A DNA stretch of 28,343 nucleotides from JAVDCA01 sp035764045 (GCA_035764045.1 DASTZX010000232.1:1-28343), one strand, 5' to 3'. Positions 6,450 to 14,442 are shown, numbered from the stretch's first letter. Translations and numbers: made by a program. The notes: generated from the sequence alone by a model not told the origin.

Positions 6450-6476
6450 TGCCGGCCCGGACTGCGGCGGCTATAA
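6448..6476 (+). promoter_or_regulatory. Sigma-70-type promoter of ndk
   Basis: CTTGCC (6448-6453) and CTATAA (6471-6476) are separated by exactly 17 bases. They match the rhizobial housekeeping consensus CTTGAC-N17-CTATAT at five of six bases each. Transcription would start near 6483, giving a leader of about 40 bases to the ndk ATG at 6524. Confidence 0.6.
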
Positions 6477-6523
6477 GCCCGCCCGCACACCACGCCCGCT
6501 TCCCCTGACAAGGACCGTTTTCG

Positions 6524-6946
6524 ATGGCGATCGAGCATACCTTTTCGATCATCAAACCCGATGCGACCGCGCGCAATCTGACCGGAGCGATCAACGCCAT
6601 CATCGAGCAGGCCGGCCTGCGCATCGTGGCGCAAAAGCGCGTGCGCATCACGCGCGAGCAGGCGCAGACGTTCTATGCCGTGCATCGGGAGCGGCCGTTC
6701 TTCGGCGAGCTGGTGGATTTCATGTCCTCCGGCCCGGTCGTGGTGCAGGTGCTCGAGGGCGAGAACGCGATCGCAAAGTATCGCGAGGTGATGGGGGCGA
6801 CGGATCCCGCCAAGGCCGGGCCCGGCACCATCCGCAAGGTGCATGCCAAGTCGATCGGCGAGAACTCCGTGCACGGCTCCGACGCGGCCGACACCGCGGC
6901 CAAGGAGATTGCCCAGTTCTTCTCCGGGAACGAGATCGTCGGCTGA
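6524..6946 (+). CDS. ndk: Nucleoside diphosphate kinase
   Basis: The 140-residue cytosolic enzyme moves the gamma phosphate of ATP onto other nucleoside diphosphates through a phosphohistidine. It begins MAIEHTFSIIKPDA, where the lysine of the IKPDA motif binds phosphate, and carries the active-site NSVHGSD motif with His117. GATDPAKAGPGTIR is also a family hallmark. The length is the usual one for bacterial Ndk. AAGGA lies upstream of ATG 6524, and a good promoter lies at 6448-6476, so it is probably transcribed alone. Confidence 0.97.
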   Translation: MAIEHTFSIIKPDATARNLTGAINAIIEQAGLRIVAQKRVRITREQAQTFYAVHRERPFFGELVDFMSSGPVVVQVLEGENAIAKYREVMGATDPAKAGPGTIRKVHAKSIGENSVHGSDAADTAAKEIAQFFSGNEIVG

Positions 6947-7071
6947 TCCGGCACGGATAGGCTTGCGACCAGCGGGCGCTAGCCACTGCCCTTTGCGCGC
7001 CTATAGACTGCCGCCGGTGGGATGGAGAACGGACGGCGGACCGTGATTGCACGCCGCCGAGAGGTCGCAAG

Positions 7072-7809
7072 GTGGAAGCCTTCGAACAGGCGATGACGGA
7101 GCCGGATTTGTGGCTCGCCATCGTCGAGATCATCTGGATCAACATCCTGCTTTCCGGCGACAACGCGGTCGTCATCGCTCTGGCCTGCCGGTCGCTCCCG
7201 CCGCGGCAACGATTCTGGGGAATGGTGATCGGCGCCGGCGCGGCGGCGGTCCTGCGCATCGGTTTCGCCGGCATCATCACCGAGCTGATGCTGCTTCCCT
7301 TCGTGAGGATGATCGGCGGGGTGGCCTTGGTCTGGATCGCCGTCAAGTTGCTGGCGCCCCAGGACCACGATGACGACGACGCGCCGGAGGCCGGGGCGAG
7401 CCTCTGGCGCGCGGTGCGGATCGTGGTGGTTGCCGACCTGGTGATGAGCCTCGACAACGTGATCGCGATTGCGGCGGTGGCGAAGGGCCGCTATGTCTTG
7501 CTGATCATCGGCCTCGCGATCAGCATCCCGATGGTGATCGCGGGCAGCGCGCTCGTCTTTGCGTTGCTGCAGCGCTTTCCCATCCTGGTCTGGGGCGGCG
7601 CCGCGGTGCTGGGCTGGGTCGCGGGCGACATCTTTGCCAACGATCCGGTCGTCGGGAATCTGCTCGGACAGTTCGGGTCCGATGACGTGGAGCTCGCGGC
7701 GAAGATCGCCGGCGCGGTCATCGTCTTGGCGGCCGGCGCGATCGGGTACGCGATCCGGAAACGCAGGCCGGAGAGAGAGCGGGGCGCGTGCAGGAGCGAT
7801 GCGGAATGA
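7072..7809 (+). CDS. TerC/YjbE-family integral membrane protein
   Basis: The 245-residue protein has about seven hydrophobic segments and the two TerC-family hallmarks: LSGDNAVVIAL near residue 28-38 (Asp30-Asn31) and MSLDNVIAI near 125-133 (Asp128-Asn129). Family members export or handle metals, chiefly manganese, at the inner membrane. A highly acidic loop (DHDDDD, 98-103) lies in the middle. GTG 7072 is used as start because GAGAGG precedes it; ATG 7093 is the alternative. Its end overlaps the molybdoenzyme start as ATGA (7806-7809), so the two are translationally coupled. A CTATAGAC -10-like element at 7001 lacks a good -35 box. I looked for a yybP-ykoY manganese riboswitch upstream and saw none. 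Confidence 0.85.
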   Translation: MEAFEQAMTEPDLWLAIVEIIWINILLSGDNAVVIALACRSLPPRQRFWGMVIGAGAAAVLRIGFAGIITELMLLPFVRMIGGVALVWIAVKLLAPQDHDDDDAPEAGASLWRAVRIVVVADLVMSLDNVIAIAAVAKGRYVLLIIGLAISIPMVIAGSALVFALLQRFPILVWGGAAVLGWVAGDIFANDPVVGNLLGQFGSDDVELAAKIAGAVIVLAAGAIGYAIRKRRPERERGACRSDAE

Positions 7810-9914
7810 ACGAGGCCGTACGCTTCAGCGGAGATCAGGTGCGGATCGGCGCCTCCGCGTGCCCACACGATTGTCCGTCGACATGCGCGCTGGAAGTCGA
7901 GCTTCTCGATGCGCGCACCATCGGCCGCATCCGCGGGGCAGCGGACAACAGCTACACGGCCGGCGTCGTGTGCGCCAAGGTCGCGCGCTACGCCGAGCGG
8001 CTGCATCATCCGCACCGGCTGGTCCGCCCGCTGCGGCGCAAGGGCGAGAAGGGCTCGGCCGAGTTCGTCCCGATCGGGTGGGACGATGCCCTCGATCTCG
8101 TGGCCGAGCGGCTGCTGCGCATTGAAGAGCGCGACGGCGCACAGGCGGTCTGGCCCTATTTCTATGCCGGGACGATGGGTCTGGTGATGCGCGACGGCAT
8201 CAACCGGCTGCGTCACGCCAAGAAATATTCCGGCTTCCATTCGACGATCTGCGTCAATCCCTCCTATGCGGGCTTTGCCGCCGGCACCGGCAAGATCGCC
8301 GGTCCTGATCCGCGCGAGATGGCGAAATCCGACCTGGTCGTGATCTGGGGCACCAACGCGGTCAACACCCAGGTCAACGTGATGACGCACGCGATCCGCG
8401 CCCGCAAGACGCGCGGCGCGAAGATCGTGGCGGTCGACGTCTACCGCAATGCGACCATGGAGCAGGCCGATCTCGCCGTGCTGGTGCGTCCCGGCACCGA
8501 CGGCGCGCTCGCCTGCGCGGTGATGCATTGCCTGTTTCGCGACGGCAAGGCCGACTGGGCATTTCTCGAGCGGTTCAGCGACGCGCCGCGCGAGCTCGAG
8601 CAGCACCTGCGTACACGCACGCCGCAATGGGCGGCGGCGATCACCGGATGCGACGCGGCGACCATCGAGGAATTCGCCCGGCTCATCGGCGCGACCAAGC
8701 GCGCCTATTTCCGCCTCGGCTACGGCTTTGCCCGCTCGCGCAACGGCGCGGCCAACATGCATGCGGCGAGCTGCATCGCGACCGTCACCGGAGCCTGGCA
8801 GTACGAAGGGGGCGGGGCATTCCACAACAACGCCGACATCTATCACTGGAACAAGACGATGATCGAAGGGCTCGACGTGCGCGACCGCTCGGTGCGCATG
8901 CTCGACCAGTCGCGGATCGGCGCGATCCTCACCGGCGACGCCGATGCGCTGGCCGGCGGCCCGCCGGTCATCGCGCTCTTCATCCAGAACACCAACCCGG
9001 TCTCCGTGGCGCCGGACCAGACCAAGGTCAAGCGCGGCTTCGCGCGTGACGACCTGTTCGTCTGCGTTCACGAGCAGTTCATGACCGAGACCGCGAAAAT
9101 GGCCGATGTCGTGCTGCCGGCGACCATGTTCCTGGAGCACGACGACGTCTACCAGTCGGGCGGCCATCAGCACATCGTGCTCGGCCCCAAGCTGGTCGAC
9201 CCGCCGGGTGAATGCCGCTCCAACCACGAGGTCCTCGCCGGGCTGGCGCAACGCCTCGGGGCGAACCATCCGGGCTTTGCGATGAGCGCGCGCGAGCTGA
9301 TCGACTGGACCCTGCAAAAGTCCGGCTGGGGAACGCTGGCCGCGCTCGAAGCGTCGCGCTGGATCGATTGCCAGCCCGACTTCGAGACCGCGCATTATGC
9401 GCGCGGCTTCAACTGGCCGGACGGGAAATTCCGTTTCAAGCCCGACTGGCCGAACGTGCCGTTCCGCAGCCCATGCCGCGCCGGCCCGATCGAACGCATG
9501 CCGGCATTGCCCGACCACTGGACGATCATCGAGGAGGCGGATGCGGCGCATCCGTTCCGGCTTGCAACCTCGCCGTCGCGCAATTTCCTCAACTCCACGT
9601 TCAACGAGACCACGATCTCGCGGGCGAAGGAGGGCGGCCGGCCCGAGGTGATGATCCATCCGGCCGACGCGGCGGCGCTCGACATCGCGGACGGCGATCC
9701 GGTCCTCCTCGGCAATGCCCGCGGCGAGGTGCGGCTGCACGCGCGTTTCTTCGACGGCGTGCGCCGCGGCGTGCTGATTGCCGAGTCGATCTGGCCGAAC
9801 GATGCCTATCCGGACGGCTGCGGCATCAACACGCTGACCGGGGCCGAGGCGATCGCGCCGTATGGCGGCGCGGCGTTCCACGACAACAAGGTCTGGATCA
9901 GGCGGGCGGCGTGA
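7806..9914 (+). CDS. Molybdopterin oxidoreductase (DMSO reductase superfamily, [4Fe-4S]-containing)
   Basis: The 702-residue protein is a catalytic subunit of the Mo/W-bisMGD family. An N-terminal [4Fe-4S] site is intact: Cys19, Cys23 and Cys27 in CPHDCPSTC and Cys56 in VVCAKV. The Mo domain includes YFYAGTMGLVMRDGINRL, the STICVNPSYAG segment (Cys149 is a candidate Mo ligand), SDLVVIWGTNAVNTQ, a later NTNPVSVAPDQ segment, and the C-terminal molydopterin-dinucleotide-binding beta barrel around PEVMIHPADAAALDIADGD. ATG 7806 is preceded by AGGAG (7792-7796). There is no twin-arginine signal, so it is cytosolic, and no adjacent electron-transfer subunit. The substrate cannot be named. Coupling to a TerC gene is unusual. 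Confidence 0.9.
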   Translation: MNEAVRFSGDQVRIGASACPHDCPSTCALEVELLDARTIGRIRGAADNSYTAGVVCAKVARYAERLHHPHRLVRPLRRKGEKGSAEFVPIGWDDALDLVAERLLRIEERDGAQAVWPYFYAGTMGLVMRDGINRLRHAKKYSGFHSTICVNPSYAGFAAGTGKIAGPDPREMAKSDLVVIWGTNAVNTQVNVMTHAIRARKTRGAKIVAVDVYRNATMEQADLAVLVRPGTDGALACAVMHCLFRDGKADWAFLERFSDAPRELEQHLRTRTPQWAAAITGCDAATIEEFARLIGATKRAYFRLGYGFARSRNGAANMHAASCIATVTGAWQYEGGGAFHNNADIYHWNKTMIEGLDVRDRSVRMLDQSRIGAILTGDADALAGGPPVIALFIQNTNPVSVAPDQTKVKRGFARDDLFVCVHEQFMTETAKMADVVLPATMFLEHDDVYQSGGHQHIVLGPKLVDPPGECRSNHEVLAGLAQRLGANHPGFAMSARELIDWTLQKSGWGTLAALEASRWIDCQPDFETAHYARGFNWPDGKFRFKPDWPNVPFRSPCRAGPIERMPALPDHWTIIEEADAAHPFRLATSPSRNFLNSTFNETTISRAKEGGRPEVMIHPADAAALDIADGDPVLLGNARGEVRLHARFFDGVRRGVLIAESIWPNDAYPDGCGINTLTGAEAIAPYGGAAFHDNKVWIRRAA

Positions 9915-9943
9915 GCCGCGCGGGCATACGCCACAACAGTTGA

Positions 9944-10063
9944 GGCGTCATTGCCCGCGCAAGCGGGCAATCCAGTACCCACAAATGTCGTGTGGAACGT
10001 TGGGCGTGCCACATCGGTCCGCTGCGGCGTACTGGATCGTCCGCTTGCGCGTACGATGACGCC
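9944..10063. repeat. REPIN-like inverted pair of palindromic repeats
   Basis: Two 35-base arms, 9944-9978 and 10029-10063, are inverted copies matching at 30 of 35 positions. Each arm is itself a hairpin: TTGCCCGC/GCGGGCAA around GCAA in the left arm, and ATCGTCCGC/GCGTACGAT in the right arm with one mismatch. Most differences between arms lie in the stems. Fifty bases separate the arms. I recall this core (CATTGCCCGCGCAAGCGGG) as a recurrent intergenic repeat in Bradyrhizobium/Rhodopseudomonas genomes. No transposase is in the window. Confidence 0.8.
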
Positions 10064-10091
10064 GCGTCGTTGGCGTACCGAGGCAGACGGG

Positions 10092-11258
10092 CTACCAGCG
10101 AAACTCCACGCCGAGCGTGCCGGTGTGCGACTGATAGCCGTCGCGGAAACGCCCGTCGTAGACGGCATAGAGCCGCGCGATCGCCGAGAGCCGCACCGAG
10201 GCGGTGGCGCCGGTGTCGAGGCCGTATTTCGATTCGGTCACGCCGAACACGGTCACCGGCGTCGCCGGTCCGCTCACCGCGCTCACCGGCAGCGCGGGCA
10301 CGTGCTGCGAGACGATGTCGACGACGCGGACATAGCCCGACAGGTCGAGCACGGTGCCTGCCGCGATCCAGGTGTTCCCGACTTCGGCGCCGGCGAACAG
10401 GCGGGTGCGATCGGCGGTGGCGGACGGGACGGTGACGGCATCGATGCCGCCCGATTCCGCATAGGGGTCGGCGCGGGTCCTGGTCCAATCGGCGCCGAAT
10501 TTCGGCACCACGCGCGCCGAGCCGAGCGCGATCGTATAGGCCGCTTCGCCGATAACGCCCCAGAGAGCGGCGTCGTAGGCGGCAGTGGCCGGTCCGGACG
10601 AGGTGTCGCGGTCGGAGCGGATGCGCGCGATGCCGGTCACGCCGGCGGCCGAGAATGTCCACGCGCCCATCTCGTACGCGCCGTTCACGCCGAACTGCGT
10701 GAGATCGAAGTTTGCATGCTGCGGCAGCCCGGCGATGTCCATCCAGGTGCGGCTCTGGTCGACGGAGAGTCCGAGCATTGCGCCGGGCGCGACCGTCATG
10801 GCCAGTCCGGCGACGCCGCCGGCGGTGCGCCGCGAATCGCCCGGGTAGCTCGGCTGCGCGCCGGTCTGCGAGGATTGGCCGTAGAGCTCGCTCCAGGCGC
10901 GGTATGTCGGGCCTGACGGTGGCGCCGGCGCGCCGCCGCCGCCCGGATTGGGGCCGGTGCCGAACAAGCTGCCTTGCGCGGTCGGGCCGCCGCGCCCGAC
11001 GAGAGATTGCAGATAGCGTGTGCCTAATCCGAACAGCGCGTAATCCGCTCCCGCGCCGATGGCATCGGATGTGGCCGGCACCGGCACCGGCGCCGGCACT
11101 GGCGGCGGGGGCCCACACGAGAATGCGCACTGCGCCCAGGCGGTCGGACCCGTCGCCGCCAGGAGGGCGATCGTCAGTGTGGCGATTCGCCAGCAAGGGG
11201 CGGCGCGAGGCCGGCGGGTGCCGCGCCGCCGTCCGGGCGAGATGGCTTCGATCAGCAA
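10092..11258 (-). CDS. Autotransporter-type outer-membrane beta-barrel protein
   Basis: The protein (388 residues from TTG 11258) has a long basic n-region, a hydrophobic core IATLTIALLAATG and a likely cut near AWAQ (residue 42), then a Pro-rich stretch (about 49-62) and a Gly/Pro linker, then alternating amphipathic strands to the last residue. It ends in GTLGVEFRW, the aromatic C-terminal signal recognised by the BAM machinery. YRAWSELYGQ (about 135) resembles the start of autotransporter translocator domains, and GLDTGATASVRL is barrel-like. No passenger domain is present. The start is uncertain: no ATG precedes the signal peptide, and TTG 11258 has only a modest GGGA upstream; TTG 11306 is another option. 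The role is unknown; adhesion or envelope functions are possible. Confidence 0.75.
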   Translation of the reverse strand: MLIEAISPGRRRGTRRPRAAPCWRIATLTIALLAATGPTAWAQCAFSCGPPPPVPAPVPVPATSDAIGAGADYALFGLGTRYLQSLVGRGGPTAQGSLFGTGPNPGGGGAPAPPSGPTYRAWSELYGQSSQTGAQPSYPGDSRRTAGGVAGLAMTVAPGAMLGLSVDQSRTWMDIAGLPQHANFDLTQFGVNGAYEMGAWTFSAAGVTGIARIRSDRDTSSGPATAAYDAALWGVIGEAAYTIALGSARVVPKFGADWTRTRADPYAESGGIDAVTVPSATADRTRLFAGAEVGNTWIAAGTVLDLSGYVRVVDIVSQHVPALPVSAVSGPATPVTVFGVTESKYGLDTGATASVRLSAIARLYAVYDGRFRDGYQSHTGTLGVEFRW

Positions 11259-11622
11259 GGTTAAGATCCCGTCACCGCCGCGGCTGTGCGAACGGCCGCG
11301 TCCCAACGCGTGATTCTTGCGTTTTTCCCTGCCCGGTCAATGTTTGGTCAGTTAATGAGCGTCTCTTGGCCTCGCGCTGTGGTGAGCGCGCAACACAAGC
11401 GTGCGCGAGCCGGATCGGCCCGTGGGCCTTGCTTCGGCCTCATTTCTCGTGTCTTCTTCGGGCACAATCGGATTTTGGCCATTCCGGCCCGCTGTGCGTC
11501 CATGTCGATTTTCTGCTGGCGCTCTCGAATCGGACTTCCTCCAAAAACCGGGTTGTCACGCGGCTTGCAGCGATCGCTTCCGCGTGTTCACAAGACGTTC
11601 TGACTTACCCAGGAGAAAGACG
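11259..11622. other. 364-base non-coding region: upstream of the barrel gene and long cold-shock leader
   Basis: This gap holds the divergent upstream regions of the beta-barrel gene and the cold-shock gene. Open frames cross it, one running in frame into the cold-shock gene, but none shows similarity or a ribosome site. Long 5' leaders are usual for cold-shock mRNAs. I cannot place a convincing -35/-10 pair; CTTGCG with a poor AATGTT 17 bases on (starting near 11317) is the nearest. A GGCCC-GT-GGGCC hairpin lies near 11417. Confidence 0.4.
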
Positions 11623-11826
11623 ATGCAAAAGGGCACCGTCAAATGGTTCAATCCAACGAAAGGCTACGGATTCATCCGTCCTTCGACAGGCGACAAGGAC
11701 GTGTTCGTCCACATCTCGGCTGTTGAGCGGGCCGGGCTGAGCACCTTGAATGAGGGGCAGGTGGTCGAGTACGAGCTCGTCACCAATCGCGGCAAGACCT
11801 CGGCGGAAAACCTGAAGGTCGCGTAA
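11623..11826 (+). CDS. Cold-shock protein, CspA family
   Basis: The 67-residue protein is a single cold-shock domain, a five-strand beta barrel that binds single-stranded RNA and DNA and acts as an RNA chaperone. RNP1 is KGYGFI (13-18) and RNP2 is VFVHI (27-31); it starts MQKGTVKWFNPTKG. AGGAGA (11611-11616) precedes ATG 11623. It has its own terminator and a long leader, as expected for a monocistronic cold-shock gene. Several paralogues are usual in these genomes, so I give no specific symbol. Confidence 0.95.
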   Translation: MQKGTVKWFNPTKGYGFIRPSTGDKDVFVHISAVERAGLSTLNEGQVVEYELVTNRGKTSAENLKVA

Positions 11827-11869
11827 GGCGGCAACGGCCGCTTCCACGGCCGACGGGTGTGTCCCGTAG

Positions 11870-11893
11870 CCCCCGGTTCGCCGGGGGTTTTTT
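11870..11893 (+). terminator. Intrinsic terminator of the cold-shock gene
   Basis: A perfect stem CCCCCGG (11870-11876) with CCGGGGG (11881-11887) closes a TTCG tetraloop and is followed by six T (11888-11893). It lies 43 bases after the cold-shock stop codon. Confidence 0.93.
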
Positions 11894-11921
11894 ATTGCTC
11901 CACGACGTGAGCCGCAGCGCG

Positions 11922-11970
11922 CGTGGAACCCCGGGGCTCGCCTTCGGTGAGCCCCGGGACAGGTTCCGCG
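11922..11970. repeat. Long intergenic hairpin between csp and purN
   Basis: An outer stem (CGTGGAACC, 11922-11930, with GGTTCCGCG, 11962-11970, one wobble) and an inner stem (CCGGGGCTC, 11931-11939, with GAGCCCCGG, 11949-11957) are joined by a GACA bulge; the tip adds GCC/GGT pairs around TTC. It lies past the purN stop on the minus strand without a T-tract. It may end purN transcription or be a dispersed repeat. Confidence 0.6.
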
Positions 11971-12007
11971 ACGCAAAGCGAGCGAAGGCGCGGTCGCTCG
12001 ATGCGGG

Positions 12008-12664
12008 CTACAAAGGCGGCACGATCAACATCGCATCCGCGGCCCCCACCCCGTCGATGCGGCAGCGCCCATCCGCGCCCATCCGCACGCGTCCCTGCGC
12101 CAGCAGACCCAGCGCGAGCGGATAGATGCGGTGCTCCACGGCGAGCACCCGCGCCGCCAGCGTCTCCTCGCTGTCGCCCTCGCGCACCGCGACGGCCGCC
12201 TGGGCGATGATCGGCCCTGAGTCCACCTCGGGCACCACGAAATGCACAGTCGCCCCATGGATCTTCACGCCGGCCGCGAGCGCGCGCGCGTGGGTGTCGA
12301 GGCCCTTGAAGGCGGGGAGCAGGGCAGGGTGGACGTTGATCATGTGTCCCTGCCATCGCGTCACGAACCACGGCGTGAGCAGCCGCATGAAGCCCGCGAG
12401 ACACACGATCTCGATGCGTTGCGCTTCGAGCTCGCTCTGCAGCGCGCGCTCGAACGCCTCGCGATCCTTCTCGAAGCGGCCCTGATCGATGATGGCGGTG
12501 GTGATGCCGGCCTCGACGGCGGCAGTCAGCCCGGCCGCCTGCGGACGGTTGGAGACGACGAGCGCGATCTCGGCCGGATAATCGGGCTGCCGGGCGGCCG
12601 CGATGAGGGCCGCCATGTTGGAGCCGCGCCCCGAAATCAGGATCGCCGTCCGACGCTTCTCCAT
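12008..12664 (-). CDS. purN: Phosphoribosylglycinamide formyltransferase
   Basis: The 218-residue enzyme transfers a formyl group from 10-formyl-THF to GAR in purine synthesis. It begins RTAILISGRGSNMAALI, has the catalytic core INVHPALLPAFKGLDTHARA with the Asn-His pair, and the folate-binding Asp in VVPEVDSGPII. Length is normal for PurN. ATG 12664 is chosen because it sits five residues before the conserved first strand; the upstream ribosome site (GGGTGAGC) is modest. In many alphaproteobacteria purN follows purM; here no purM precedes it and the neighbour is a divergent phosphatidyltransferase gene. A 49-codon open frame ends just upstream (TGA overlapping the leader) but has no similarity to PurM. 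Confidence 0.95.
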   Translation of the reverse strand: MEKRRTAILISGRGSNMAALIAAARQPDYPAEIALVVSNRPQAAGLTAAVEAGITTAIIDQGRFEKDREAFERALQSELEAQRIEIVCLAGFMRLLTPWFVTRWQGHMINVHPALLPAFKGLDTHARALAAGVKIHGATVHFVVPEVDSGPIIAQAAVAVREGDSEETLAARVLAVEHRIYPLALGLLAQGRVRMGADGRCRIDGVGAADAMLIVPPL

Positions 12665-12940
12665 GCGCTCACCCGGGATTGCGGCGGCCCGCACGGGCCA
12701 CCGGCCTCGCAAAGCTCGGGCCCGCGCGGCTCTCGTCGGCCATGGTGTCCGCCCCCGAACTCAGGTCCGGCGCCTCGTAGAGCGAAATCGGGCGCGGCGC
12801 AATGCCCGCGCGCCGCATCTTGGCAAGCGCGGGCGGCCCGCTACATTCGCGGCAGCCGCCTCATCCTGGCGCAGTCTTTTCGTCGGCGAACCGGTCACCC
12901 TTCGCCGGAGACGGGCCGGGCGGCCGAACTGGGGCAAGCC

Positions 12941-13486
12941 TTGAACCTTCCCAACCTGATCACGACGGCCCGCATCCTGATGGTGCCGATCGTGGTTTGG
13001 GCGATTGCGCAACGGGAGATGCAGGCCGCCTTCGCGCTGTTCGTGGCGGCCGGCGTGAGCGACGCGGTCGACGGCTTCCTCGCCAAGCGTTTCGGCATGA
13101 CGAGCGAGCTCGGCGCCCATCTCGATCCGCTCGCTGACAAGGCGTTGATCGTATCGATCTACGTGTCGCTCGGGATCACCGGGGCGATCCCGCGCTGGCT
13201 CGTCATCCTGGTCGTCTCGCGCGACATCCTGATCATCGGCGGTATCATGCTTGCCTGGTTCCTCGACCGCCCCATGACCGTGAAGCCACTGCTGGTCTCC
13301 AAGCTCAATACCGCGGCGCAAATCGTGTTCGCCTGCCTGGTGCTCGGCTCGCTTGCCTTCGAGGTCGACGCCGGGTTGGCGCAGGCCGTGGTCATGTGGG
13401 TGGTCGCCGCATTGACGCTGATCTCGAGCGGCTTCTACGTGCGCGACTGGTGGCGCCACATGAACGCGATTGCGCCTGCCGATTGA
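12941..13486 (+). CDS. CDP-alcohol phosphatidyltransferase family membrane protein
   Basis: The 181-residue integral membrane protein carries the CDP-alcohol phosphotransferase motif: D41, D44-G45, A48, G58, D62 and D66 in the stretch SDAVDGFLAKR then LGAHLDPLADK. These acidic residues bind metal and the CDP-lipid. Family members join CDP-diacylglycerol to an alcohol such as glycerol 3-phosphate. The usual Arg after Ala48 is Lys49, with Arg50 next. About five further hydrophobic segments follow. The TTG start at 12941 gives the typical NLPNLIT N-terminus with GGGG nearby. It is 14 bases from hdaA, so they form an operon. It may be a PgsA-like or cardiolipin-synthase-type enzyme, which cannot be settled here. 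Confidence 0.88.
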   Translation: MNLPNLITTARILMVPIVVWAIAQREMQAAFALFVAAGVSDAVDGFLAKRFGMTSELGAHLDPLADKALIVSIYVSLGITGAIPRWLVILVVSRDILIIGGIMLAWFLDRPMTVKPLLVSKLNTAAQIVFACLVLGSLAFEVDAGLAQAVVMWVVAALTLISSGFYVRDWWRHMNAIAPAD

Positions 13487-13500
13487 GGCTGCCGACAGAG

Positions 13501-14196
13501 ATGCTCCCGAGATCCATGTCCGAGGCGCCGCGTCAGCTCGCTCTGTCGCTCGGTTTCCGGGAGCGATACGGGCGCGAGGATTTTCTCGCCGGACCGTCGA
13601 ACGCGGCGGCGCTCGCGCTGATCGATCGCTGGCCGGACTGGCCGTCGGCGGCGGTGGCGCTGGTCGGGCCGGAGGGAGCGGGCAAGAGCCACCTCGCCGC
13701 GATCTGGGCCGAGCGCGCCGGAGCGCGCGCGATCGCCGGGCACGCGATCACGCGGGCCGGCGTGCCGACGGCGCTGGCGACGGGCGCGCTCGTGATCGAG
13801 GACCTTCGCGGGGGCGCGGGCGACGAGGCGGCGTTGTTTCACCTGCTCAACCTAGCGCGCGAGGAGCGGGCTTTCCTGCTCATGACCGCCCGCACGCCGC
13901 CGAGCGGATGGTCGGTGCGGCTTCCCGACCTTGCGTCGCGGCTGCGCGCATTGCCGAGCGTCGCGCTGGCGCCGCCCGAGGACGCACTGCTACGCGCCGT
14001 CCTCGTCAAGCTGTTCGCCGACCGCCAGCTCGCGGTCGACGAGGGGCTGGTGGGATTCGTCGCGGCGCGGATCGAGCGTTCGTTCGCCGCCGCCGGGGCG
14101 ATCGTCGACGCGCTCGATCGCGAGGCGCTGCGGCAGCGGCGCGCGGTCAACCGGACGCTGGCGGCGGAGCTGTTGCGCGAGCGCGGCTCCGAGTGA
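13501..14196 (+). CDS. hdaA: DnaA regulatory inactivator homologue HdaA
   Basis: The 231-residue protein is a short AAA+ ATPase related to DnaA domain III. An N-terminal clamp-binding motif QLALSL (12-17) would bind the DNA polymerase sliding clamp, and a Walker A-like GPEGAGKS lies at 56-63 with a Walker B-like LVIEDL near 98-103. It lacks a DNA-binding domain. In Caulobacter HdaA promotes ATP hydrolysis by DnaA and so limits re-initiation. ATG 13516 (MSEAPRQLAL) is an equally good start; neither has a strong ribosome site, and translation may depend on the upstream gene 14 bases away. Confidence 0.88.
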   Translation: MLPRSMSEAPRQLALSLGFRERYGREDFLAGPSNAAALALIDRWPDWPSAAVALVGPEGAGKSHLAAIWAERAGARAIAGHAITRAGVPTALATGALVIEDLRGGAGDEAALFHLLNLAREERAFLLMTARTPPSGWSVRLPDLASRLRALPSVALAPPEDALLRAVLVKLFADRQLAVDEGLVGFVAARIERSFAAAGAIVDALDREALRQRRAVNRTLAAELLRERGSE

Positions 14197-14442
14197 GGGG
14201 GCAGCTCCGGCGGGCATCGCTCATGACCCGCGGAGGATCGCGCATTCGGCTGCGCATCGAGGTACCGCAGGCGTCCCGTTCACCGGCTGACGCCGCAGCG
14301 GATCGGATTTAGCGCGCGTCGCCGATTCGGCGTCGGCAGTCCGGGGCGAGACAGCCCGCATTGCCGCGGCGGCGGATCGTCCTAAATGAAGGGCCAGCGA
14401 TCCTTGAACCTCACAGCGGTCCCGCACCGCAGGAGTGCCCCC

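Noticed and set aside
6947..7071. yybP-ykoY manganese riboswitch before the TerC gene
   Set aside because: The conserved loop sequences are not present; only a -10-like CTATAGAC is seen.
7491..9881. Minus-strand open frame of about 796 codons
   Set aside because: It mirrors the molybdopterin oxidoreductase, which has full family motifs on the plus strand; the antisense product is His/Arg/Asp-rich with no domain.
11401..11622. N-terminal extension of the cold-shock protein
   Set aside because: It is open in frame but has no ribosome site, and the cold-shock domain starts exactly at ATG 11623 behind AGGAGA.
12665..12813. Remnant of purM upstream of purN
   Set aside because: A 49-codon minus-strand frame ends there but its residues do not resemble the PurM C-terminus.
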